A stretch of DNA of 64,000 nucleotides from Litchfieldia alkalitelluris (GCF_002019645.1 NZ_KV917374.1:3732696-3796695); one strand, 5' to 3'; numbered from the stretch's first letter, positions 33,802 to 42,773 are shown. A program made the numbers and translations. Notes: generated by a model from the letters alone, not told the origin.

Positions 33802-34898
33802 CTATTTTACCCCAAATAAAAACCTACACCATTTTAATCTTAAAACAATAAAATGACTGATTAAAATAGTTAAAGTAGCTGAAAAAACAACAAGTATACT
33901 ATACTTTCCAATTACATGTATGTGAGAATTCCTAAGTAAATAAGCAATTGCAACGATGATAGGCTGGTGTAAAATGTAAAACGGCATTAGTAACTTACTG
34001 GCAATCGCTAGTCCTTCTGTTTGATGGTTTAAGTGAACAAAGCCTATATACATAAGTGAAAGTAACAAATACCAACAGCACAACGCTTTTAATAGACCAA
34101 AATAAATGTATTCATTTGTAGAAAATAAAGGATATCCGAAATAATAATACCAAACTAAAAAACCAATAATGGTTATAGCAGATAAAAACAAAAAGGTCTT
34201 TCCATATTCCCTTATTCCATCCTGAACCTCTTTTTTTGTAAACAAAGTAAATCCATAAATGAACAGAGTTAAATAGATCAATAAATTCCATCCACCAAAA
34301 TCAGTAAGACAAATTGAAGAAGGATCTAGCAATATTGTAAAAGTAGGATTGGAATTGCATAAAGATGAAGCTTTAGCAAACTAACTTTTTTTGATGATAG
34401 GTTAAGTACTTTTAACCTTTTAAATAACGGTATGGTTATTAATGAAAAAATGAATAAGATTAATACGTACCACAAGTGTAGTCCCATCCAAGCAAAGTTA
34501 CCGTTAATCCCATAAAACCCACTAAAATAACTTGGAAGAAAATCAATAAATGTTCCCTCAAATTCACCATGCGTGAAACGTTCAATGTAAACTTGATGAG
34601 GTGATAAAATCAAAGCGCCAAAAGCTAATGGAATAAACAACCTAGCAAATCTTTCTTGTACATATTTACCTATTGATCTTTTTCCAAAAGAATAGTAAAC
34701 CGCAAATCCAGAGATTAAGAAAAATAAAGGCATGATCCATAACCCAAATAAGTAACTATAAAGATCAAAAAAAATTGTGACTTCTGGATTTTTCACATGC
34801 CATCCCCATGTATTAAAAAACATTGCACAATGAAATAATAAAACACCCATCATTGCTATTACGCGTAACCTATCCATCCCATATTGTCGTTCTACCAA
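33802..34898 (-). pseudogene. Acyltransferase 3 family membrane protein, frameshifted
   Basis: Two frames together make about 365 residues. The first, from ATG 34898, is RLRVIAMMGVLLFHCAMFF, the family's first membrane helix with His, through seven helices to ...IPILLLQYC-stop. The second resumes one base shifted as ILLDPSSICLTDFGGWN and continues to the final helix at 33802. One inserted or deleted base near 34330 (TTTTACAATATTGC) accounts for both. The family O-acylates surface polysaccharide, peptidoglycan or glucans. Either disrupted or a sequencing error. Confidence 0.8.
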
Positions 34899-34936
34899 AT
34901 GAATCAGTCCACCATTCCCTGTATGTTAAATGTAAA

Positions 34937-35509
34937 TTAAAGATCACTACTAAAAGATTGGGAGTTTTTCAGATTAATCTTTTTCCTCCGGAACAACACT
35001 AAGGCACTAATCACATAAATGAATGATGCCAAATAAAAGATACTACCAATGGTTATAAAATCCACTAGATATCCAGTTAAAATGATGGCGATGGCAGCTC
35101 CGACAGAAGTCCATAAATGATAGGTTCCAATTTCCTGCCCTGCACTCTTTTTTTCAACTGATCGCGCCAAAGAAGTTTTCTCCGTATTCTTCTGGACAGC
35201 ACCCAAAAATCCCATGAGCACTTGTAACATATAAATCTGCCAAACTTCCGTAACAATTGGGAAAAACAATAATAAACATGCCATGGACCAGCAATAGATT
35301 TGAAGTAAGGTTTGATCTCCCAGTTTATCAGAAAATCGACCAATCAATGGATAAGATAGTGCAGCAGTTAATGCAAAAAGCCCATACGCCCACCCAAACT
35401 GTGAGTAACTATCTCCTACATTTCTTAGTAACAGCACATAGAATGGAAAAATCATAGAACTCGCCATCATGATTAATCCTTGTGAAAGCATAAAACGTCT
35501 AAATGTCAT
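34937..35509 (-). CDS. Half-size MFS transporter (190 aa)
   Basis: 190 residues with six membrane segments, half the size of a standard 12-helix MFS protein. The motif-A-like loop GRFSDKLGDQ lies between helices 2 and 3. The start overlaps the stop of the FAD-oxidase gene (ATGA), so they are translationally coupled. It may be an ancestral-type half transporter working as a dimer, or a truncated gene; sequence after the stop at 34937 does not continue the fold. Substrate unknown. Confidence 0.75.
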   Translation of the reverse strand: MTFRRFMLSQGLIMMASSMIFPFYVLLLRNVGDSYSQFGWAYGLFALTAALSYPLIGRFSDKLGDQTLLQIYCWSMACLLLFFPIVTEVWQIYMLQVLMGFLGAVQKNTEKTSLARSVEKKSAGQEIGTYHLWTSVGAAIAIILTGYLVDFITIGSIFYLASFIYVISALVLFRRKKINLKNSQSFSSDL

Positions 35510-36936
35510 TGTTTATACTCCTCATAAAATAAATTCATAAATAATTGATTAGGGTCATATTGCTTTTTTAATTGAAAGAACTCATTGATTCTTGGATAGG
35601 CTTCCTTCAATTGTTCATCTGTTGGGTATGGATAATAAGGCAAATAATAACTACCTCCATGTTTCAAGGTAACATCAATCATTTTCCGAATTACCTCCCC
35701 CGTTTTATGAATTTCTTGTTCTGATTTGCCTTGATTTATTAATAAGACTAAAGCAAACATGTCATCTTTTGCATACGACAATACTGCATGTTCATTCTGT
35801 TCTACATACCTTAGTGTAATATTTATTAAATTGAAGTCTTCATTTTTTAATACTTCTCTAAGGTCATCGATATATGCTGCGAAATGCTCAACCGGTACAA
35901 AGTATTCCTGAAGTGTTTCGGTTTTCTTACTATGCTCGTATTCCATGAACGTACTTTGAGATCTCATCACATTGTTACGCGTTTCAAGTGAACCATTTAG
36001 CCTCTCCATATACATCTGTTGGGTATCCCAAAAGACGTTCTTACCCCAATCACTATACCTAGATAGGCCTAACAAAAATTTAGGAAGAGCAATAACGTCA
36101 TCTCCTTTTAACTCACTATATTCGGGTGATTGAGACTGATTTTCTGCTAAAAGGTAATCTGTAACATACATTTCTCGTAAAAATGTGTCAGGGGCAACAG
36201 ATATTCTTCCGAGATGCATTTTAACAACATGACTATCAGCTATTTCATTATAAAAATAATCCGTGTACTCTTTATAATCAATTGTTTTAGTTCTAATCTC
36301 ATAAAGTTCATCATCGGTTAGCTCTAAGGTAATATCTAAGATTACACCAAATAAGCCATATCCTCCAACAACTAGGGAAAACAATTCAGGATGTTCGTTC
36401 TTACTAATTGTTACAATTGATCCGTCTGCTTTCATTAGTCTCATGGATTGAATTGTATCTATAAGAGAACCATTTCTGATATCACGCCCATGAGCATTTA
36501 CACTAATTGATCCTCCTACTGTAAAAATATTTTGAGATTGCATTACCTTAATTGCCAACCCATAGGGATTTATTTTTTCTTGGATATCTCCCCATGTAAC
36601 GCCACTTTGAACAGTAATCGTTTTTTCTTTAGGGTTAAAATTGAGGATTTTGTTATACCCCCTCATATCTAACATGATTCCATTCGGGTAATATGTATGT
36701 CCCCCTTGACTGTGCTGCATACCAGCAATTGAAATTTTATCGCCATTAAGATTTGCATCCGTAATGATCGCTTGGAGATTTGTTGCTGGTGTACTTGGTT
36801 TTATTTCTTTAATGCGTGTAGGTAGTAGCTTAGCTGCGTCAGTTACAACTGGATTTGAAGTTTGAGTTTGATAGGTTTGTAGCGAAAAACCGAATAATAT
36901 CAGATAGAAAATTAGAATACTAGCTAACCATTTCAT
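35506..36936 (-). CDS. FAD-binding oxidoreductase, YitY-like
   Basis: 476 residues. N-terminal hydrophobic anchor (WLASILIFYLILFGFSL), then a PCMH FAD-binding domain: AGMQHSQGGHTYYPNG, VTVQSGVTWGDIQ, the glycine-rich VGGSISVNAHGRDIRNGS. The C-terminal part ends FFQLKKQYDPNQLFMNLFYEEY, typical of berberine-bridge/gulonolactone-oxidase relatives. Probably outside the membrane and oxidising a sugar acid or lactone. Operon partner of the half-size MFS transporter. Confidence 0.85.
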   Translation of the reverse strand: MKWLASILIFYLILFGFSLQTYQTQTSNPVVTDAAKLLPTRIKEIKPSTPATNLQAIITDANLNGDKISIAGMQHSQGGHTYYPNGIMLDMRGYNKILNFNPKEKTITVQSGVTWGDIQEKINPYGLAIKVMQSQNIFTVGGSISVNAHGRDIRNGSLIDTIQSMRLMKADGSIVTISKNEHPELFSLVVGGYGLFGVILDITLELTDDELYEIRTKTIDYKEYTDYFYNEIADSHVVKMHLGRISVAPDTFLREMYVTDYLLAENQSQSPEYSELKGDDVIALPKFLLGLSRYSDWGKNVFWDTQQMYMERLNGSLETRNNVMRSQSTFMEYEHSKKTETLQEYFVPVEHFAAYIDDLREVLKNEDFNLINITLRYVEQNEHAVLSYAKDDMFALVLLINQGKSEQEIHKTGEVIRKMIDVTLKHGGSYYLPYYPYPTDEQLKEAYPRINEFFQLKKQYDPNQLFMNLFYEEYKQ

Positions 36937-37032
36937 ATATTTTCACCTTTACGTTTTATTGGTTGAAATCACCATTTACTTCCATGATAGCGATATCAAT
37001 AACTAATGTAAAATACTATTTTACTTAAAAGG

Positions 37033-37226
37033 TCTACCTTGAAAATACTTAGTTAGTGGAGTTCCATGTGCTGCGATCCACTTGCTTTCCGCGGGGTGGT
37101 CCGTGAGCCTCCTCGTCGCCAGGGGGCTCCTGTGGGGTCTCACGAGACCACTAGATCCCGCAGGAGTCAAGTGGCTCTCCGCACATTCCACACTTAAGGA
37201 CTCTACTTTCATCGCCCTATTCAAAA
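37033..37226 (+). repeat. Interspersed GC-rich repeat, copy B
   Basis: Same family as copy A: TCTACCTTGAAAATAC at the left, the CCACTTG...CAAGTGG core, and TTCCACACTTAAGGAC at the right. The right-end hairpin is decayed. Open frames here are chance. Confidence 0.85.
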
Positions 37227-37265
37227 AAAGTTACCGAGCTTTTGTCGATAACTTTTTCCATTGCA

Positions 37266-38123
37266 CTAAATTTCTAGTTTTATGTTATTTCCTGAAGGAT
37301 CTGTTACCATAAAGGATGTTCCCTCATTAGTCACGTTGTATCCTAATTGTTTTACCCTTTGTACTATTTCCGAACGAACAACTACATTTGGTAACTGGAC
37401 GGTAAATGAGCTTAATCCGACACTGTTTTCTGAAGCCGGTGGCGCTCCCTTGCCATTCCATATATTTATTCCAATATGATGATGATACCCTCCTGTAGAA
37501 AGAAATAATGCAGAGTCGCCATAGATTTGATTTACTACGTTAAAGCCTAGCCCTTTTGTATAAAATTCTTTTGAGTTTTGTAATTCTGATACATGAAGGT
37601 GAATATGTCCCATAATTGTACCTTCTGATAGGCCTGACCATTTCGTCTCTTGACTTAGAGAGAGTAAATTTTCGGCATCTAACCGAATGGTGTCCATAAC
37701 CACATCTTCGCCAGACCATTCCCAAGAAGTTGAAGGACGGTCAACATAAATTTCGATGCCATTTCCATCAGGGTCGGCTAAATAGAGGGCTTCACTAACA
37801 AGATGATCTGATGCCCCTTGAAGTGGATAACGATTTTCAAGTAGATGCCTTAATACCATCGCCAATGATACTCTATCTGGTAAGAGGATCGCAAAATGAT
37901 ATAGTCCAGTTCTTCTTTGTTCTTTGGGTACCACAGTTTCTGGCTGTTCGATGGTTAATATCGGGGTATTGCTGTTTTTTACAGTTAAAATCACTTGATG
38001 ACTTGATTGTTCAAGCACTTGAAATCCAATCATTTCTTGATAAAACTTTAGAGACTTCTCTATGTTCTCAACTTTAATAGCTACAGCTTTAAAATATGAG
38101 TTAGGATATTCGTGAAAATTCAT
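37266..38123 (-). CDS. catE: Ring-cleavage dioxygenase CatE-like, two VOC domains
   Basis: 285 residues from the ATG at 38123 (TGGAGGT upstream), exactly the length of Bacillus subtilis CatE (YfiE). Two tandem VOC modules: the first begins FKAVAIKVENIEKSLKFYQE, the second GHIHLHVSELQNSKEFYTK. Likely Fe ligands are the His in GHIHLHV, the His in YHHHIGIN and the terminal Glu in NIKLEI. It should open catechol extradiol-fashion to 2-hydroxymuconic semialdehyde. The partner CatD is not adjacent. Monocistronic. Confidence 0.85.
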   Translation of the reverse strand: MNFHEYPNSYFKAVAIKVENIEKSLKFYQEMIGFQVLEQSSHQVILTVKNSNTPILTIEQPETVVPKEQRRTGLYHFAILLPDRVSLAMVLRHLLENRYPLQGASDHLVSEALYLADPDGNGIEIYVDRPSTSWEWSGEDVVMDTIRLDAENLLSLSQETKWSGLSEGTIMGHIHLHVSELQNSKEFYTKGLGFNVVNQIYGDSALFLSTGGYHHHIGINIWNGKGAPPASENSVGLSSFTVQLPNVVVRSEIVQRVKQLGYNVTNEGTSFMVTDPSGNNIKLEI

Positions 38124-38270
38124 TTTAACCTCCAATAAGTATATCTACTTCAACAAATTATAGCCTTCTGTTTTTAATAAACAAAATAACAATTGCATAG
38201 TAAATAGCGGGCACCTATTCAAAATATGCAACTCAAAAACAATTCATTATACAGCACTAATTAAGTAATA

Positions 38271-38919
38271 TCACTTGCTTGGTTGACTACCTTGTAACTC
38301 GATATTAACAAGCCATGATATAATTGTAGTACTGTCTCTCACATTCTTACTCTCGATTTCTTTCAACAAACTCCTTACACCTTCCTCATTTGCAGCCAAT
38401 TTAAATGCTTTAAATATCTCAATTGGATTAATAAAATTGGTGTTAGGACATTCTAAAAGGCCGTCAGTCGTTAGCAATATATGATTACTACCCTGCCTAA
38501 GTTCTTTTGTGCCTGTACTGAAACAGGGGACATCTAAATCAAAGGTATTAACTCTTCCAATCCATTCATAAAAGCTTCGGTGATTTTGTTGATATTCATT
38601 TAGGTCTGAAAGTTCTGGGTGGTTTAGATAAAGGATACAGTCACCTACTGAAAACCACCAAAGATATTTTTCTTTTCTTACTACACATAAAAAGGCTGTT
38701 TCTCCTCGTATGGTCTTACAAGCTTCTTTGAATGGATCACCTTCAAAAATGGTTAAGAGCATTTGATGAAGGCGATTTAATGCTTCTTTAGGTGAATTTC
38801 TTTAGGTGAATTACTAAGGAACCTTTTTATTTCGGCTTTGTGAGTTTCTAGAGTAGATATTATTAATTCTGCACTTTCAGCTGTTTGATGTGCATCTAAA
38901 AGTACTACGAACTCATATT
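38271..38919 (-). pseudogene. PP2C-type phosphatase, 3' part, split by IS insertion
   Basis: The 3' half of a PP2C-family serine/threonine phosphatase. After the IS junction the frame reads YEFVVLLDAHQTAESAELII and RFLSNSPKE, shifts because of a 14-bp tandem duplication, then resumes ALNRLHQMLLTIFEGDPF..., LLTTDGLLECPN (metal Asp) and ends at 38271. Its 5' part lies at 41232-41409. Both the insertion and the duplication inactivate it. The 5' neighbour is a HIT hydrolase under T-box control. Confidence 0.85.
38784..38811. repeat. 14-bp tandem duplication causing frameshift in PP2C gene
   Basis: TTCTTTAGGTGAAT occurs twice back to back. Removing one copy restores the phosphatase frame (SPKEALNRLH). 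Confidence 0.9.
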
Positions 38920-39159
38920 CTGATAACTCCCACCCCTGAAGGAGTGGGGTTCTAAAATACTAATACACTTCTTAATGGCACCCTTATCTTCCTTGCAGAA
39001 AGAGTTTCTGCCAAAACACTGGTGTGTGTTCTTTTAGAACATTAACGGACGTATTGCGTATAGCAAGGCACTTCGCCAAGTCAGCCTAAAGGGACCTCTT
39101 GTGTGCTTACCGTTCCGACTTCTCTCTTGGACGTTATCACGACCAATCAGGTTTGTATT
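38920..39159 (-). ncRNA. Candidate omega RNA / right end of the IS element
   Basis: The 240 bp between the tnpB stop and the right end is non-coding, rich in short inverted repeats (for example CTTCGCCAAG and the terminal CCCACCCC-TGAA-GGAGTGGGG hairpin). In TnpB systems the guide RNA scaffold comes from exactly this place and the guide from the flanking DNA past the right end (here beginning AATATGAGTTC). Position-based; no expression evidence. Confidence 0.4.
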
Positions 39160-40644
39160 TTATGCGACAAACCAACGCAATGTTTTACTTGATGATTTTT
39201 TTAATTGTGCAACCTCACGGTTATGCAACTTAACAAAGTTATCCCATTGTGCATTGCATAAATCTACATCAACGGAATTGAGGGTTTCGTTTGTATTACC
39301 TATTAAAAAAGCACTATATAAATCACGTTGAATGCTAATTTCACCAAAATGATTCCAACGCTCTGAAAGTTGTTTTTTATTGTATTCATTCGTTCTATGA
39401 TTGAACTGGCTTGCTTTTGTAGCATATGTATCTATTTTTTTAATAGTTCGTCCCTGATACCCGAGTTTCCGGTCAATGATTGCGAGTAGCATAGCAGGAG
39501 CTCGGTTCGCAATGGATTTACCAAATCGTTTTTTATGATTTATTTTGCCGTTTTTCTTATTTCTTGTAGTGTTTTTCGCTCGTCTTTGTAGGGACTGAAA
39601 CCGCATGGTTTCTACTCGAATGTCAGAACCGAGATGTAGAATATCATTTGCTAATATTTCATGTGCTAATTTTCGTTTAATAGTGGTTTTTCGAAATAAT
39701 TCTTTTCGTTTTTGACGCAATTTTTTATATTGATTAGAATAGGTCCAGGTTAATCTACCTTTCCTAATAGTCCCGTTCTCGTGAAAATTGTTAGGGTTAA
39801 TTGACCGTTTAGAACGGTCCATTTTACGTTGGATACGACGAAGCTCTCTTTCTACGGTATTGCACTCTGGTGCAAGTTCATGAAGTTCTACCTTACTTTC
39901 ACTACTAATAGCTATAGTAGATGTTCCAATATCGATACCAACTCGTTTTGTTTCGTCATCAGCAACCTTTCGGTTGCTTTTTTTTGGAGGATACCCTTCT
40001 AAAATGAGTTGTGCATAGTATCGAACTTTACCACGAACTTCACGTTTTAGAATGCGTACATATTTTGTTTTATCCAATAAAGCTATGTGAGCATATTCAT
40101 CGTTAGCTTTCGGCGTAATAGGGGCACAAATCCAATTTTTTGGTTTAGGATTTTTCTTTGTTGGTTTATCTCCCCAAAGAATATTACCGTCCACGTATCG
40201 CAAACCAGTAGAATTGGATTTGTTTTCAACCGAAATATCATCACGAAATGACTTGAAATGCACTCTTTTAGCTTTTCCAAAATGCAGTTTCTCAACGGCT
40301 TCAAAAGCCCTAGTGGCAATTTTTTGTGCTTCTAAGCTACCAATGTTCTCTTTGAATTTTTGTTGAACAGACTTTACAAAATGATGCATTCCATATTCAG
40401 AAAAACCGAAGGTTAACCTTAATTCACTTAACTGCTTATCGCGAATTTTTGACTTGGGTTCATTGATTAGGATGCGATAGTTTTTGTTTGCCTTTACAGC
40501 TTTGTGTCTTTTAAGGGCTTCACCTAGACAAGAATTGTAGACTAACCTAGCAATCTTTAACTTTTTCTCTAAACGGTCCTGTTGCCAAATAGGTATACGC
40601 AAAGGGAACTCAATTGTATAGGTTGGTGTGCTCTTTCTTGTCAT
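39160..40644 (-). CDS. tnpB: TnpB, IS605 OrfB-type RNA-guided nuclease
   Basis: 494 residues, with basic N terminus, helical middle and RuvC-like domain. The RuvC Asp lies in RVGIDIGTSTIAI (about 237), the Glu in SDIRVETMRFQSL (about 347) and the last Asp in SIQRDLYSAFL (about 457). The cysteine pairs of the usual TnpB zinc finger are missing: the region reads TKASQFNHRTNEYNKKQLSERWNHFG, aligned but without CxxC. It is longer than the common 370-430 residues. It protects the element by cutting donor sites in an RNA-guided manner in characterised relatives. Whether this Cys-less form is active is unknown. Confidence 0.88.
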   Translation of the reverse strand: MTRKSTPTYTIEFPLRIPIWQQDRLEKKLKIARLVYNSCLGEALKRHKAVKANKNYRILINEPKSKIRDKQLSELRLTFGFSEYGMHHFVKSVQQKFKENIGSLEAQKIATRAFEAVEKLHFGKAKRVHFKSFRDDISVENKSNSTGLRYVDGNILWGDKPTKKNPKPKNWICAPITPKANDEYAHIALLDKTKYVRILKREVRGKVRYYAQLILEGYPPKKSNRKVADDETKRVGIDIGTSTIAISSESKVELHELAPECNTVERELRRIQRKMDRSKRSINPNNFHENGTIRKGRLTWTYSNQYKKLRQKRKELFRKTTIKRKLAHEILANDILHLGSDIRVETMRFQSLQRRAKNTTRNKKNGKINHKKRFGKSIANRAPAMLLAIIDRKLGYQGRTIKKIDTYATKASQFNHRTNEYNKKQLSERWNHFGEISIQRDLYSAFLIGNTNETLNSVDVDLCNAQWDNFVKLHNREVAQLKKSSSKTLRWFVA

Positions 40645-40660
40645 AGGATTCTACTCCTTA

Positions 40661-41059
40661 CTATTGTCGTTTTTTTTGATTTTCAACGTATTGTTTGATT
40701 GTTTCGCTCGATACGTTTCCTGCGGTAGATACAAAGTACGAACGTGTCCACAAGCTAGGCAAATGTTGAAGATGAGAGAATTCCTCTCTTAACTTTTTCG
40801 AAGTCACCCCTTTTATTTTAGCCATAATATCAGCAGGACTTAGTGTTGGTAGTGCGTTCAGGAACATGTGGGTATAGTCTTTATCACATTCTAATGCAAC
40901 AATGCCGATCTCCAGTTCAGTACAAACTTCTCGCACCAACTCTTTAAAACGTTCTTCTACAGTGTTTTGTAGGAATATTTTCCTTCTATATCTGGGACAA
41001 AATACAAAATGGTAGTTAATTAATGAAATAGTTGTGTTTGTTTTTCTATAATTATTCAT
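40661..41059 (-). CDS. tnpA: TnpA, IS200-type Y1 transposase
   Basis: 132 residues, typical size. NYHFVFCPRYRRKIF, KIKGVTSKKLREEF and the catalytic Tyr in TIKQYVENQKK are present. The HUH motif is altered: the usual D-H-x-H reads KDYTHMFLNALP, a His-to-Tyr change one base (CAT/TAT) from consensus. That would remove a metal ligand, so this copy may be unable to transpose by itself. Located 16 bp upstream of tnpB. Confidence 0.9.
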   Translation of the reverse strand: MNNYRKTNTTISLINYHFVFCPRYRRKIFLQNTVEERFKELVREVCTELEIGIVALECDKDYTHMFLNALPTLSPADIMAKIKGVTSKKLREEFSHLQHLPSLWTRSYFVSTAGNVSSETIKQYVENQKKRQ

Positions 41060-41231
41060 ACTATCATCGTATCAGTTTATTGTACATACTACAACAAGAA
41101 ACCCGAAAAAGAGAACTAATCTTTCAAATACTTGAAGCACCACAAACCTTCGGTTTACCAGTGGCACTCCGTATTCGACTTCACTTTCATCCCACGCCTG
41201 AAGGAGTGGGCTTTCCCGTTCAGGAAAGGCT

Positions 41232-41409
41232 GTAATGCATCACTTACCCAAACAATACATCCATCTTCATTTTTGTGTTGACCAGCAGAAGAATTACCAC
41301 CAAATCGCCCTATTACAGAATGTCCTACCTTTTGGATGTTGATTTTATCTATGAAGGTTTCTTGATTGCCTACCCAGCTATATTCTTCCTTTCGATCAAA
41401 CTCACTCAT
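41232..41409 (-). pseudogene. PP2C-type phosphatase, 5' part
   Basis: The first about 59 codons: MSEFDRKEEYSWVGNQETF..., GRFGGNSSAGQHKNEDGCIVWVSDAL, with the N-terminal acidic metal site of PP2C (NEDG), then the IS left end. Starts ATG 41409 within an ATGAGTGA overlap with the HIT gene stop, so translation was coupled. Continues in 38271-38919 once the IS is removed. Confidence 0.85.
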
Positions 41410-41869
41410 ATGGATTGTCCTCAAAGTATAATTTAATTCTTTTGCACAACTCTATTACTTCTAAATTGGGATCCATCCTTGCATTTGGAGATTCATAAAC
41501 TGCAAATGCAAGGATGGGTCCCCAGTATTGTTCAGGCGTGGACGGATAGCGTGGAACTATGTGCATATGTAAATGGGGAACAGAATTACCAGAGACAAGA
41601 GCATAGACATGTTCAGCCTTCTCAACGTCTTTGAGTGCTTTACTTAATCTAGCCATCATCACTCCTAATGACTTTGCTTCTTCAGGAATCATTTCTGCAA
41701 GAGTAGGTATATGTCTCTTTAAATCTATCATAATATGCCCTAAATAATTAGGTTTACTGTTATTATCAATATGACCAACATAAACATAGTCATCTTCAAA
41801 GATGGGCTCACCAGTTGTTGGTATACTCCCCTTATGTTTATTACAAATAAAACAAACTTCCCCCATCAT
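41402..41869 (-). CDS. HIT family nucleotide hydrolase
   Basis: 155 residues with the histidine triad HLHMHIVPRYP (HxHxHxx) near residue 100, preceded by YVGHIDNNSKPNYLGHIMIDLKRHI. A possible metal site CFICNKHKG lies near the N terminus. HIT enzymes cleave dinucleoside polyphosphates or aminoacyl/nucleoside phosphoramidates. The leader is a T-box riboswitch with the terminator about 32 bp before the start codon, so expression should rise when an uncharged tRNA (probably tRNA-Leu) accumulates. AAGGGGAA precedes the ATG. It overlaps the phosphatase gene by 8 bp. Confidence 0.9.
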   Translation of the reverse strand: MMGEVCFICNKHKGSIPTTGEPIFEDDYVYVGHIDNNSKPNYLGHIMIDLKRHIPTLAEMIPEEAKSLGVMMARLSKALKDVEKAEHVYALVSGNSVPHLHMHIVPRYPSTPEQYWGPILAFAVYESPNARMDPNLEVIELCKRIKLYFEDNPYE

Positions 41870-41900
41870 AATTCCCCTTTTCTATAGAATTTTTACAAAT

Positions 41901-42163
41901 AAAAAATCCTATCATCTCATAAAGAGACGACAGGATTAAACCCACGTGGTACCACTCTTTTTTAGTTTATCTAACAAACCTATTTAAACAAACCTACTCA
42001 AATACTTCTTTACGGGAGTAAACCGTTTAGACCTACATATCAGTCTAACCACTCATAGGCGAGTTGGGGAATTTATTGACCACCTTTTCAGCAAACGGCA
42101 GCTCTCTAAACAATAAAAGATTCCTTAATACTCCTAATCACCGTGTTTTAATATGGAAAAATT
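41901..42163 (-). promoter_or_regulatory. T-box riboswitch, leucine-type specifier
   Basis: On the minus strand the leader has Stem I with the AGTA motif of the specifier loop and AGAGAGCTG/GTTTGCTG distal motifs, a specifier-side CCAA-CTC-G-CCTA in which CTC (42061-42063) is the likely Leu codon, the T-box sequence AGAGTGGTACCACG (41945-41958) whose TGGT pairs with the tRNA 3' end, and a terminator AATCCTgTCgTCTC...GAGAtGAtAGGATTTTTT (41901-41937). It sits directly upstream of the HIT gene. Confidence 0.85.
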
Positions 42164-42169
42164 TTACTA

Positions 42170-42198
42170 ATTATACAATTTCCAAAACAATCAGTCAA
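42170..42198 (-). promoter_or_regulatory. Promoter of the T-box/HIT transcript
   Basis: TTGACT (42193-42198), 17-bp spacer, TATAAT (42170-42175) on the minus strand; near-consensus sigma-A. Confidence 0.85.
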
Positions 42199-42239
42199 TA
42201 TTATATTTATATAAGCTTGGCATTAAGAATATGTTGTCT

Positions 42240-42773
42240 TCATTTCTTTACTATGTAATGTAATTCTACAAATTGATTAAACGTTCTAGTACTTTTAAGA
42301 GAAAGATTTAAGCGATAATCATCTACTTTAAATAATGGGATTCCCTCGCCTATGATTGTTGGTGCAACTGTCAAAATCAGTTCATCGACTAAATTTTCTT
42401 TTAAAAACGTATGCAATAGGTCTCCACCACCAACTAGCCAGATATTTTTCCCCTCTTCTTTTTTTAAATTATCCGTAAAGTTAACAATGTCTTCATTAAT
42501 GAATTTAACATCGTTCGTATCGTTTAATGGTGATCTAGAAAACACATAGCATTCTTTATTTTGATATGGGAATTGACCCTTTTCATGTTTTAATATCCAG
42601 TCATATGTTCTTTTGCCCATTAAGATTGTGTCTATCGTTTCAAAAAATTCCGAATAACCATTGTCCCCTTCACCCTCGACTTTAAATAACCAATCTAAAG
42701 AGTCTTCTTTAGTTGCAATAAACCCATCCAAACTTTGAGCAATGAACAATACGATCTTCCGATTGTAGTTCAT
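42240..42773 (-). CDS. Dihydrofolate reductase-like (RibD C-terminal) family protein
   Basis: 177 residues: VLFIAQSLDGFIATKEDSLDWL at the N terminus, ILMGKRTYDWIL, the glycine loop IWLVGGGDLLHTFL and LTVAPTIIGEGIPLF. This is the YwjB/YyaP subgroup of the RibD_C/DHFR fold, an NADPH-dependent reductase of unknown substrate. GAAGAAGGTG precedes the ATG. Monocistronic. Confidence 0.87.
   Translation of the reverse strand: MNYNRKIVLFIAQSLDGFIATKEDSLDWLFKVEGEGDNGYSEFFETIDTILMGKRTYDWILKHEKGQFPYQNKECYVFSRSPLNDTNDVKFINEDIVNFTDNLKKEEGKNIWLVGGGDLLHTFLKENLVDELILTVAPTIIGEGIPLFKVDDYRLNLSLKSTRTFNQFVELHYIVKK

Larger units (their letters stand above)
38920..41231 (-). mobile_element. IS200/IS605-family element with tnpA and tnpB
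   Basis: 2312 bp carrying tnpA and tnpB in the same orientation. Both ends have the stem-loop CCCAC-CC-TGAA-GG-GTGGG (left 38929-38948, right about 41191-41210). Removing 38920-41231 rejoins the phosphatase frame perfectly (GAT GCA TTA C + AA TAT GAG), which sets the ends to within a base or so. The base string 5' of the transposon left end on its own strand is TTAC, the type of tetranucleotide target IS605 elements use. There is no target duplication, as expected for single-strand transposition. Confidence 0.9.
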
